Notes: generated by a model from the letters alone, not told the origin. A stretch of 19,068 nt of DNA from Alteromonadaceae bacterium UBA2620 (GCA_002339125.1 DDJQ01000008.1:1-19068), one strand, 5' to 3'; counted from the stretch's first letter, positions 6,237 to 13,282 are shown. A program made the numbers and translations.

Positions 6237-6887
6237 ATGCTGCTTTCCCACAAACATCAGTTTCTTTTTGTGCATATTGCAAAAACCGGTGGCACCAGTG
6301 TGCGTGATGCGCTGTCACGCTTTCGCTGGGATGCCCGATACGGTGTGCCGCAATTTATAGTAAATAAGCTAAGTCAACTCTGTGGGCATAAACTGGGTTG
6401 CCGCTTTCCACGCCACAGTAAAGTGATTGCCGCCAAAGAAATGTTACCGGCGGAGTACTTTGCCGGCCTGTACAAATTTGCTTTCGTACGAAATCCGTGG
6501 GATTTACAGGTGAGTTCCTATCACCACATCAAACGTGAACGGCCGCATCTGGTAGCGGGCTTTGATGACTTTGACAGCTTTATGCGTTACAAGCTCGATC
6601 CTGAACGCCCCTATCAGTATCACATCGACACGTCCATGCAGTTACAGACCGATTATCTGACCGATCTGCAGGGCAATCTGTGTATGGATTTTATCGCCAA
6701 GTACGAAAACCTGCAGGATGATTTCAATACCATTTGTAAGCAATTAAACCTGCCGACTGCGACGCTGCCTCATAAGCGCAAGGCCACTGACCGACAGACT
6801 TATCACCGATACTATTCGGATGAGTTAGCCGAGTTAGTGGACAGGCACTTTCAAAAAGACATCAACCTGCTTGGCTACCACTATTAA
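6237..6887 (+). CDS. Sulfotransferase family protein
   Basis: The 216-aa protein has the two PAPS-binding signatures of cytosolic and carbohydrate sulfotransferases. The 5'-phosphosulfate loop is FVHIAKTGGTSVRDAL (K16-TGGTS21) and the 3'-phosphate site is FAFVRNPWDLQVSSYHH (R85 and S93). It would transfer sulfate from PAPS to a hydroxyl, probably on a glycan, given the divergent GT4 gene. The substrate cannot be determined. There is no signal peptide or membrane segment. The ATG at 6237 follows an AT-rich 84-bp intergenic region and has no strong Shine-Dalgarno. Near the C-terminus, residues 200-205 (LVDRHF) are encoded by an exact copy of AGTGGACAGGCACT. The same 20-bp stretch recurs 106 bp further on, outside the gene, so the gene's end may be motif-modified. 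Confidence 0.85.
   Translation: MLLSHKHQFLFVHIAKTGGTSVRDALSRFRWDARYGVPQFIVNKLSQLCGHKLGCRFPRHSKVIAAKEMLPAEYFAGLYKFAFVRNPWDLQVSSYHHIKRERPHLVAGFDDFDSFMRYKLDPERPYQYHIDTSMQLQTDYLTDLQGNLCMDFIAKYENLQDDFNTICKQLNLPTATLPHKRKATDRQTYHRYYSDELAELVDRHFQKDINLLGYHY
6832..6851 (-). repeat. REP-like motif inside the sulfotransferase 3' end (20-bp repeat, copy A)
   Basis: The 20 bases AGTTAGTGGACAGGCACTTT are identical to 6938-6957. The core AGTGGACAGGCACT is the complement of the AGTGCCTGTCCAC form. This copy lies within codons 199-205 of the sulfotransferase. Confidence 0.7.
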
Positions 6888-6892
6888 CATTT

Positions 6893-6934
6893 TCATCGAT
6901 ATAGCGTACGGCCTATAACTTTTTCAATCTCCAG
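6893..6934 (-). repeat. Displaced diverged copy of the ATPase 3' coding tail
   Basis: On the minus strand this reads LEIEKVIGRTLYR followed by a stop, against LEIEKVVRLTLYQRKR at the real ATPase end. Seventeen bases (6918-6934) are identical to 7134-7150, and similarity then falls off. It lies outside any gene, between the sulfotransferase stop and the first motif. Confidence 0.6.
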
Positions 6935-6937
6935 CTA

Positions 6938-6957
6938 AGTTAGTGGACAGGCACTTT
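6938..6957 (-). repeat. REP-like motif, 20-bp repeat, copy B
   Basis: The sequence is AGTTAGTGGACAGGCACTTT, identical to 6832-6851. Its core at 6942-6955 is inverted with respect to the copy at 7002-7014 (13 complementary bases, 46-bp spacer), giving a BIME-like inverted pair between two convergent genes. Confidence 0.7.
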
Positions 6958-6977
6958 TACTTATACTTTTACTTATA
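6954..6977. repeat. Two tandem copies of CTTTTACTTATA
   Basis: The 12-bp unit is present twice head to tail, starting in the last bases of the REP-like motif. It may be a slippage product. Confidence 0.7.
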
Positions 6978-6993
6978 TTTGCAACCAGAGCAG

Positions 6994-7136
6994 CCTGAAT
7001 GAGTGCCTGTCCACGCGACGACCTACGCTGCGGCTAACGTTTTTGCTGATAAAGCGTAAGCCTCACGACTGCCTTAATGAGTGCCTGTCCACGCGGCGGC
7101 TAACGTTTTCGCTGATAAAGCGTAAGCCTCACGACT
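6994..7136 (-). repeat. Tandem duplication: REP-like motif plus ATPase 3' tail
   Basis: Unit 1 (6994-7070) and unit 2 (7072-7136) each contain the motif in the context CCT[G/T]AATGAGTGCCTGTCC, extending to CACGCG. Each is followed by a 41-bp block (7030-7070 and 7096-7136) that differs at one position. The 41-bp block is the complement of the end of the ATPase gene. The real stop codon lies in unit 2 (7100-7102), so unit 1 is a non-coding copy of the gene tail. Unit 1 has 12 extra bases between motif and tail. Confidence 0.8.
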
Positions 7137-9805
7137 TTTTCAATCTCCAGTACAATGAGCAATGCAAAACCGGTTAGCACTATCACCAGATTGTCGACTA
7201 ACGTGGGTGAATGCGTACCGAACACGGTTTGCAATACCGGAATGTAAGAAATTGCCAACTGAGCTACCACTACCACACCGACAGCTGACCACACCACCTT
7301 GGTGCCTTTTACCCCGGCTAGGGAGATTGAACGCAGGTTCATGGTACGAACAAAGAACAGGTAAAAAATCTCCAGGCCCACCAACATGTTCATCGCCAGT
7401 GTCCGGGCATATTCCACATCATGCCCGGCTTTAATGGCGTACTGGTAAATGCCAAATACTGCCAGGAAAAACAGTGTGCCCACCAGCATAATCTGCCACA
7501 CCAGCGCAGGCTGAATAAGTGCCTGTCCACGTGGTCGCGGTGGTTTTTTCATGGTCGCCGCGTCGGTGGGTTCAAAGGCTAACGCCATGCCAAGCGTAAC
7601 TGCCGTGATCATATTGACCCACAAGATTTGCACCGGCGTAATGGGATATGGCAACCCCGCCAGCAGTGCAACAATGATGGTTAGCGCTTCACCCGCGTTA
7701 GTAGGCAGCGTCCAGCTCACCACTTTTTTGATGTTGGCATACACGGTACGGCCCTGCTCTACCGCCGCCGCTATGGAGGCAAAATTATCGTCGGCCAATA
7801 CCACTTCGGCCGCTTCCTTAGCCGCTTCGCTGCCTTTGAGACCCATGGCCACACCGGCGTCGGCGCGCTTAAGCGACGGTGCATCATTTACGCCGTCACC
7901 AGTCATCGAGACTGTCAGACCCAGTGACTGCAGCGCCATCACCAGCCGCAGTTTGTGTTCAGGCGTGGTTCGGGCAAACACATCTGTATGCTGCACCGCC
8001 TCTTTCAGTTGTTCATCACTAAGGGCATCGAGCTCCGTACCGGTTAGCACCTTGTCGGTATGCGTTAAGCCCAACTGTTTACCAATCGCCTGAGCGGTCA
8101 CCGCATGGTCGCCGGTAATCATCTTGACCTGAATTTTTGCATTCAGACAGGTTTGCACGGCGCTAATGGCTTCCTGTCTGGGCGGATCTATCAGTCCTAC
8201 CAGCCCCAGCAGACACAGTGAATCCTGCAAATCCGTGGCACTCAGAACGGTATGATCAGCAGGCACACTGCGAGCAGCCACAGCCAGTACACGTTGACCT
8301 TTTCTGGCCAGCGCCTCCGCTTTATCGAGCCACGCGGTTAAATCGATGGATTGTTCCTCGCCCTGCGCCGTTTGTTGTACCCGACATAACTTCAATACCA
8401 CTTCCGGCGCGCCTTTCACCAGAATGATTCCGTGGCCGTTGTGGTCGTGATTGAGCGTGGCCATATACTGGCTAGTAGAGTCGAATGGCAGTACATCGGT
8501 GCGCCGCCAGCGCGCTTTAAAATCCTCGCCTTCATCAAAAGTGGCTTTACTGGCAAAGCTAACCAGCGCCGCTTCCATAGGATCACCCTCGAAGCTCCAG
8601 TTGTCATCACGATGATGAATTTCGGCGTCGTTACACAGTGCGCAGGCCCTGGCAACTTCCTGCAATAAGGGCTGTTCAGCCGTGTGTACCGGTTTATCGT
8701 TAAATAATACGTCGCCAATAGGCGCATACCCTTCGCCGTCCACATCGTAGTCGTTGGCGGCGGTTTGCACGCTAACCACCATCATTTCATTGCGGGTAAA
8801 CGTGCCGGTTTTATCGGAGCAGATCACCGACACAGAACCAAGTGTTTCAATTGCCGGTAATACCCGTACGATGGCGCTGCGTTTGGCCATGGCCTGCACG
8901 CCAACGGCCAGGGTAATGGTAAGCACCGCGGGCAATCCTTCAGGAATGGCGGCGACAGACAAGCCCACCACTGCGAGAAAAAGCTCAGTAAACGGCTGAT
9001 TGAGTACCAGAGTGCCAACCAGCAACAGGATAACCGCCACGGTCAGAATAAAGCCGGTGATCCACTTAGCCAGCACGTCCATTTGTTCCACCAGCGGTGT
9101 GGTGAGCTTCTGAACCCCCGACAACATGCCGCCAATGCGGCCAATTTCGGTATGAGCGCCGGTGGCCACCACTACCCCGGTTGCCTGGCCGGCTGTTACA
9201 TTGGTGCCACTAAACGCCATGCATTGCCGATCGCCTAGCGCTGCGCCCTCTTCCACCTTGCTTGTACCTTTTTCCACCGGTAGTGATTCACCGGTTATCA
9301 TGCTTTCCTGAATAGCCAGGCTGTGACTGCTAAGCAGCCGGATATCTGCCGGCACTTTATCTCCGGCTTCCAGCAGGACCACATCACCGGGCACCAGCTC
9401 TTCACCTGCCACAGTGCGACGCTTACCATTGCGGATCACCGCCGCTTTTAAGGCCAGCATCTGGCGAATGGAATCCATGGCTTTTTCGGCCTTACCTTCC
9501 TGCACCACGCCAATCAGGGCGTTAACAATCACCACTGCAAAGATCACCGCCGTGTCTATCCAGTACTGTAAAAATGCGGTAAGAATGCCAGCCACCATCA
9601 GCACGATAACCAGCAGATTGGCAAATTGCTTAAGGAAGCGCGCCAGCGTGCTGGCCTGTGGCGCCTCAGGCAACTTGTTTGGTCCATAGCTTGAGAGTCG
9701 CTGGCTAACCTGTTCCTGGCTCAGGCCGTCGCGGGTGGTTTCGAGTTGGGTAATCGCTTCATCGGCGGTTAGCGCGTGCCATTTGGATTGCTGTACATCG
9801 GTCAT
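7100..9805 (-). CDS. P-type cation-transporting ATPase (type II, CtpF-like)
   Basis: The 901-aa inner-membrane P-type II ATPase has about ten membrane segments. Landmarks are an N-terminal cation ATPase domain, the actuator TGES (171-174), PEGLP in M4 (288-292), the phosphorylated aspartate D331 in CSDKTGT, FEGDPMEAAL (406-415), KGAPE (464-468), TGDGVNDAP (636-644), and NAGEAL in M5 (N703, E706). M6 reads VQILWVNMITAVTLGMALAFEP: N731 and T734 are present, but the Asp following them in SERCA-type Ca2+ pumps is Ala735. This resembles the CtpF-like branch as I recall it, so the ion is uncertain. I chose ATG 9805 over 9841 because of GGGAG and the MTDVQQSKWHAL start. Residues 759-763 (RGQAL) are encoded by a REP-like motif, and the 3' tail is duplicated outside the gene. 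A possible FNR box lies upstream. Confidence 0.92.
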   Translation of the reverse strand: MTDVQQSKWHALTADEAITQLETTRDGLSQEQVSQRLSSYGPNKLPEAPQASTLARFLKQFANLLVIVLMVAGILTAFLQYWIDTAVIFAVVIVNALIGVVQEGKAEKAMDSIRQMLALKAAVIRNGKRRTVAGEELVPGDVVLLEAGDKVPADIRLLSSHSLAIQESMITGESLPVEKGTSKVEEGAALGDRQCMAFSGTNVTAGQATGVVVATGAHTEIGRIGGMLSGVQKLTTPLVEQMDVLAKWITGFILTVAVILLLVGTLVLNQPFTELFLAVVGLSVAAIPEGLPAVLTITLAVGVQAMAKRSAIVRVLPAIETLGSVSVICSDKTGTFTRNEMMVVSVQTAANDYDVDGEGYAPIGDVLFNDKPVHTAEQPLLQEVARACALCNDAEIHHRDDNWSFEGDPMEAALVSFASKATFDEGEDFKARWRRTDVLPFDSTSQYMATLNHDHNGHGIILVKGAPEVVLKLCRVQQTAQGEEQSIDLTAWLDKAEALARKGQRVLAVAARSVPADHTVLSATDLQDSLCLLGLVGLIDPPRQEAISAVQTCLNAKIQVKMITGDHAVTAQAIGKQLGLTHTDKVLTGTELDALSDEQLKEAVQHTDVFARTTPEHKLRLVMALQSLGLTVSMTGDGVNDAPSLKRADAGVAMGLKGSEAAKEAAEVVLADDNFASIAAAVEQGRTVYANIKKVVSWTLPTNAGEALTIIVALLAGLPYPITPVQILWVNMITAVTLGMALAFEPTDAATMKKPPRPRGQALIQPALVWQIMLVGTLFFLAVFGIYQYAIKAGHDVEYARTLAMNMLVGLEIFYLFFVRTMNLRSISLAGVKGTKVVWSAVGVVVVAQLAISYIPVLQTVFGTHSPTLVDNLVIVLTGFALLIVLEIEKVVRLTLYQRKR
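7518..7530 (+). repeat. REP-like motif AGTGCCTGTCCAC inside the ATPase gene
   Basis: This exact copy of the 13-bp core shares flanks with the intergenic copies (CTGAATAAGTGCC here, CTGAATGAGTGCC at 6995). It is read as CGT GGA CAG GCA CTT ATT (RGQALI) in the variable linker after M6. Confidence 0.7.
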
Positions 9806-9887
9806 GATTACTCCCGTACATGTAAGACAAAGGCAGTACAAAGCAGGGGCGTAATGTTATGTGCTCAGCACCTGCATGCCATCTATG

Positions 9888-9938
9888 AGTATAGATACCA
9901 TACAAAGATTACGCGCCGAAGACACTGATTTGCATCAA
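9888..9938 (-). promoter_or_regulatory. Candidate FNR/ANR box and promoter upstream of the P-type ATPase
   Basis: The minus strand has TTGATGCAAATCAG at 9938-9925, nine of the ten specified bases of the FNR consensus TTGAT-N4-ATCAA. About 30-40 bp downstream are possible -10 hexamers: TATGGT (9902-9897), which would centre the box near -41.5, and TATACT (9893-9888). The start codon is at 9805. The consensus match is seen; activity is inference. Confidence 0.45.
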
Positions 9939-9948
9939 AGAGAGGACT

Positions 9949-9985
9949 ACCGGGAATACTGGCGTCTTGTCACAGCAGTCCCGGT
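9949..9985. terminator. Inverted repeat downstream of the cupin gene
   Basis: ACCGGGA (9949-9955) and TCCCGGT (9979-9985) can pair around a 23-base loop. With a small bulge the stem extends through CTA/TAG. There is no U-tract, so terminator function is doubtful. Confidence 0.2.
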
Positions 9986-9995
9986 GTAGGAAAGT

Positions 9996-10442
9996 TCAGA
10001 TATGCAATGTTGCACCATGCTGAGAAAAAATCGAGCGCACTTTATCCAGTTCGTCCGGTGAAGCCTGTTTGAGAAACGCACTCAGGGAGCGAAACAAATC
10101 CAGCGCCTGACTGCCAGGGCCGGTAAATTCGATCATCCTGACCCCCTCGGCACAAGACTGAAAGGCATGAACGTAATCCGCCGGCACATACACCATAGCC
10201 CCGGCGTCGCAGTGGTAACCGTCTTCATTCAGCATAAAATCCACTGCGCCGCTTATCACATAAAAGGTTTCCGACCAGGGATGACTGTGGGGCGGCGGGC
10301 CAAACCCAGCGCCGCTACTCTCCTGAACGGTGACAGATTGCTCATCACCTTTCTGAGTATCACTCATTACATTGATCAGGCCGCCGAGCAGATCAATAGA
10401 TTCAAGTGATGCAGTCTCCTGCAAAACAATAGCCCTGTGCAT
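9996..10442 (-). CDS. Small cupin-domain protein
   Basis: The 148-aa single-domain cupin_2 protein has the metal-binding set H52-x-H54-x3-E58 in PPPHSHPWSETFYVISGAVDF. A second motif region, DAGAMVYVPADYVHAFQS, supplies H92. The cupin barrel spans about residues 35-115 and is followed by a helical tail (SQALDLFRSLSAFLKQ...KVRSIFSQHGATLHI). Such stand-alone cupins may be dioxygenases, isomerases or ligand-binding proteins; the sequence does not decide. It is cytosolic, with no signal peptide. GAGG precedes the ATG at 10442. It lies between the ATPase (same strand) and the recombinase and does not look like part of either operon. Confidence 0.8.
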   Translation of the reverse strand: MHRAIVLQETASLESIDLLGGLINVMSDTQKGDEQSVTVQESSGAGFGPPPHSHPWSETFYVISGAVDFMLNEDGYHCDAGAMVYVPADYVHAFQSCAEGVRMIEFTGPGSQALDLFRSLSAFLKQASPDELDKVRSIFSQHGATLHI

Positions 10443-10665
10443 AGCATTACCTCTTTCACCAACGACTCATATACTGACTCTCAGTGCAGGGTTGTTATAG
10501 AAATTACGGCTCTCACACTAACCGCAATGCAGATAAGATGGGCGTCGTCTGCAAAGTTGACGGTGAGTTTTGTTTTATAGCAATTGAGTATAGTGAAGGG
10601 TTTTAAAAACGAGATGGCGAAGAGAAAATATCCGGCTGAAAACTTACCAACGGGTCTGCTTTCAG

Positions 10666-11220
10666 CTAGTCTTTCTGACGCTGGGCGGCCAGATACTTAT
10701 ACAGCGTAGATTCACCAATATTAAGCTGTTGGGCGACCTCTTTTTTCTTCATGCCTTTGGCAATCAGCTTATTGGCTTTGTTAATAATCGTTGCCGGCAG
10801 GGCTTTACGGCCTTTGTACTTACCATTAGCCCGGGCTTTGGCTATACCAATGGCCTGCCGGTCGGTCAGCAGGTCTTTATCCATTTGCGCGGCACTGGCA
10901 ATCAGCGCATAGATATTTGGCGCCGGGCCGGCTACCGACTCCAGATTATCCACAATCAGCATAATACCCTGTCGTTCAAGGTCAGCAGTAACCGCCGCTA
11001 CCGCCCTAATGCTGCGCCCGAGCCTGGACACATCGTGAATAATCAGCCGATCACCCCGCTTTAAGCGCTTTAACAGTCGGTTGAGCTTGGGCTTTGCGCC
11101 GGGATCTACATTGGGCTCGCGCACCACAATATCGTGAGGGTACTTGTTGATTAAGGACTGTGCCTGCTCGTCAACGTCCTGTTTTTCGGTACTGCTGCCA
11201 ACGTATAAGTAGGTGGTCAC
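10666..11220 (-). CDS. Serine recombinase (resolvase/invertase family) with altered catalytic positions
   Basis: The 184-aa protein has resolvase/Pin-family length. It comprises a catalytic domain (about 1-135) and a C-terminal Hin-type helix-turn-helix (KANKLIAKGMKKKEVAQQLNIGESTLYKYL). The active-site segment reads YLYVGSSTEKQ. S10 aligns with the nucleophile of gamma-delta resolvase (YARVSTSQQ), but the conserved Arg8 is Gly. The later block HDVSRLGRS has Ser where resolvases often have Asp67, although SRLGRS is common in the wider family. AQMDKDLLTDRQ replaces AQAERRRILERT. The enzyme may therefore be weak or specialised. The start is GTG at 11218-11220, the only candidate ahead of the conserved strand, with no clear ribosome-binding site. 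No transposon partner or obvious res/inversion site was seen nearby. Confidence 0.82.
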   Translation of the reverse strand: MTTYLYVGSSTEKQDVDEQAQSLINKYPHDIVVREPNVDPGAKPKLNRLLKRLKRGDRLIIHDVSRLGRSIRAVAAVTADLERQGIMLIVDNLESVAGPAPNIYALIASAAQMDKDLLTDRQAIGIAKARANGKYKGRKALPATIINKANKLIAKGMKKKEVAQQLNIGESTLYKYLAAQRQKD

Positions 11221-11333
11221 GCGCTGATTCTGATTAGCCTGATTATGCTCAAAATGATAGTAAAATCAGCATTGAATACAAGCGTTAAAACATCCGACCT
11301 GACATTTAGCGGGTTTTCACCCTGCCTTGACCG

Positions 11334-11362
11334 TTGCCAGGCTAAGGTTTGCATAACATACT
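11334..11362 (+). promoter_or_regulatory. Candidate sigma70 promoter of the response regulator operon
   Basis: TTGCCA (11334-11339) and CATACT (11357-11362) are separated by 17 bp. Transcription would start near 11369, with AAGGA at 11378-11382 and the GTG start at 11392. Confidence 0.35.
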
Positions 11363-11391
11363 AGAGCAACAGACTTAAAGGACGCCGGACT

Positions 11392-12090
11392 GTGGCAACA
11401 TCAATTTCTGTTTTATTAATCGAAGACAACCTGGCCATTGCCCGGCAGATTGTTGATTTTCTGGAAGGCCACGGCTGGCTGGTCGATTTTGCTGCCACCG
11501 GCAAGCAGGGTGTTCAGCAGGCATTAAACGGTCAGTTCGACGTTATCATTCTGGATCTGAACCTGCCTGATATAGATGGCCTGGAGGTTTGTAAGCGCGT
11601 AAAGGCAGAGGCCACCAAAGTGGTGCCGGTGTTAATGCTCACCGCTCGTGATGCTTTTACCGACAAAGCCAAAGGTTTTGGTCAGGGCGCCGACGACTAT
11701 CTCACTAAGCCTTTTGATTTACGCGAGTTAGCACTGCGCTGCGAAGCCCTGGCACGACGTCCACAACTGCACACCGACACTACCGTAACCCAGGGAGCCC
11801 TGCTCATGGATACCCGGGCCATGACCGTCAACTGGCAAAGCACCGTTATTCCGGTAACCGGTATCGGCTTTAAGATCCTGCATAAACTGCTTTGTGACTA
11901 CCCTTATCCGGTAAGTCGTTCAGACTTAATCAGTCATATCTGGGCCGACGACCCGCCTGAAAGTAACGCGCTGAAATCGCACATGTATACGTTACGCAAA
12001 GCCTTGGAACAAGCCAGCGGCCGGGCCCTGTTGCACACCATCAGTAACGTGGGTTATCAGCTAAAGGGGCTGGATGATAATGAAGTTTAA
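11392..12090 (+). CDS. OmpR/PhoB-family response regulator, ColR-like
   Basis: The 232-aa protein has an N-terminal receiver domain with the acidic pair E11-D12, phosphoacceptor D55 (VIILDLNLPD), T84 and K106 (LTKPF). A C-terminal winged-helix DNA-binding domain follows at about 130-228, ending LLHTISNVGYQLKGL. The DDPPESNALKSHMYTLRKAL segment resembles Pseudomonas/Xanthomonas ColR (DD-P-S-LRSHVHQLR) as I recall it, so I call it ColR-like, not a proven orthologue. The start is GTG 11392 with AAGGA 9 nt before it; no upstream alternative fits better. It overlaps the histidine kinase gene by 17 bp, a typical translationally coupled pair. Its regulon is not visible here. Confidence 0.9.
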   Translation: MATSISVLLIEDNLAIARQIVDFLEGHGWLVDFAATGKQGVQQALNGQFDVIILDLNLPDIDGLEVCKRVKAEATKVVPVLMLTARDAFTDKAKGFGQGADDYLTKPFDLRELALRCEALARRPQLHTDTTVTQGALLMDTRAMTVNWQSTVIPVTGIGFKILHKLLCDYPYPVSRSDLISHIWADDPPESNALKSHMYTLRKALEQASGRALLHTISNVGYQLKGLDDNEV

Positions 12091-13282
12091 AGGCATTCAG
12101 GCGCAGTTGTTTATTGCGTTTGGAACCCTGGTACTAATCATTGGCTTATTTTATACCCGCCTCAGTATGCTGTTTATGGAGGTGACCCAGGACATTGTTG
12201 CCTCCCATTTACTGAGCATGGAAATTACGCAGCTTGAAAACAGCTGGACTAACAATAGCAAACTGAGTGTGCTGTCTCCCTCTTCCGCGGCATATACCAT
12301 TATTAATCACGACGGCGAGCTCCCCGGTAAGCTCACGCCGAGCACCTATGGCGATAATGTCGCTACGGTTGCCGGACAGGAGGCAGTTTACTTTCAGCCT
12401 TTTACACTGCCTGATATCCCGGCCAGAGGCGTGATGGTGCAGGCTAATGAGCTTCTGCCTCTGGCTAACTTTGCCAGCATTTATCAGGTTTTCCTGTTTA
12501 GCGTATCGGCGGCGGCACTTATCCTGGCAATACTGAGCACCTGGTTTCTGGCCTCACGGCTAGCCAAGCCTATCCAGCGCCTGTCGGTTTCAATTAAACA
12601 GCAGTCGCCCGATTCGCCCTGTCAGATTAGCGGCGAACGTCGCCAGGACGAAATCGGGGAACTGGCGAATTCGTTCAAGAATACTTATTCTGAACTTCAG
12701 GAAGCCTGGCAACGAGAGCGGGATTTCACCCGTGATGTGAGCCACGAATTGCGTACTCCCATCACACTGCTGAAGAATACCCTGGCAATCAATGACAACC
12801 TCATAAGCGATCCGGCTGAGCGCCAGCTAATTGAGCAGGCTACCAATACCTTGCAGCAAACCGTAGAGGTTTTGCTGGCACTGGCGCGTAAGGAAAACCT
12901 GCAGTTCGGCGAGGTTAAATTACTGCCAGTTCTTGAAAAGCAGTTACTGGCGCTGTACCAGATTTATCCCGACCAGGCATTTAATGCCGACATAGAACTG
13001 CCCGACAATTTTACCCTGCCAGGCAACACCTACTTAATCACTTTGTTGTGTCAGAACCTGATTAACAACGGCTTTTATCATGGCGGTGGAGCCGGTATGC
13101 GGATTTATGTACAGTCAGCACATCTGGTGTTTGAAAACCCACTGACCGAATTGCCTTCACGGCCCTATTATCAGGGTCTGGGGCACGGCCAGTATCTGGT
13201 GCAGCGGATTGCGTCGGTAATGCACTGGCAAGTCAGTATTGAGCAATCCGCCACGCATTACCGCGTGTTACTAAGCTGGTAG
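12074..13282 (+). CDS. Membrane sensor histidine kinase, ColS-like
   Basis: The 402-aa kinase has a first membrane helix (about 11-28), a periplasmic loop of about 105 residues, a second helix (about 137-160, SIYQVFLFSVSAAALILAILSTWFL), HAMP (about 160-212), and a HisKA domain with H224 in FTRDVSHELRTP. The HATPase domain is reduced: the N-box is LLCQNLINNGFYHGG (N328, N332), the usual D-x-G-x-G box is VFENPL, and the lid is short before GLGHGQYLVQRI. ColS-type kinases have a similar compact lid as I recall. The signal is unknown. ATGs at 12074 and 12080 are both possible; the gene overlaps the response regulator end. Its last 12 bp overlap the 3' end of the convergent membrane-protein gene. 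Confidence 0.88.
   Translation: MIMKFKGIQAQLFIAFGTLVLIIGLFYTRLSMLFMEVTQDIVASHLLSMEITQLENSWTNNSKLSVLSPSSAAYTIINHDGELPGKLTPSTYGDNVATVAGQEAVYFQPFTLPDIPARGVMVQANELLPLANFASIYQVFLFSVSAAALILAILSTWFLASRLAKPIQRLSVSIKQQSPDSPCQISGERRQDEIGELANSFKNTYSELQEAWQRERDFTRDVSHELRTPITLLKNTLAINDNLISDPAERQLIEQATNTLQQTVEVLLALARKENLQFGEVKLLPVLEKQLLALYQIYPDQAFNADIELPDNFTLPGNTYLITLLCQNLINNGFYHGGGAGMRIYVQSAHLVFENPLTELPSRPYYQGLGHGQYLVQRIASVMHWQVSIEQSATHYRVLLSW

Noticed and set aside
7551..8093. 180-codon plus-strand open frame opposite the ATPase
   Set aside because: It is antisense to conserved P-type ATPase motifs, rich in Ser/Thr/Ala as expected of a mirror frame, and has no ribosome-binding site.
10634..10666. GCTGAAA...TTTCAGC as a terminator of the recombinase gene
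   Set aside because: The stem is 7 bp with a 19-nt loop, overlaps the stop codon and has no T-run; too weak to annotate.
10666..11220. Serine recombinase as part of a transposon or integron
   Set aside because: No transposase partner, terminal inverted repeats, target duplications or gene cassettes were found around it; the RAYT is more than 10 kb away and of a different class.
11221..11245. AATCAG repeated three times upstream of the recombinase start
   Set aside because: It is irregularly spaced and short; not distinguishable from chance.
12361..12385. GGACAGG in the histidine kinase gene as a motif copy
   Set aside because: Only seven bases are shared and the flanks do not match.
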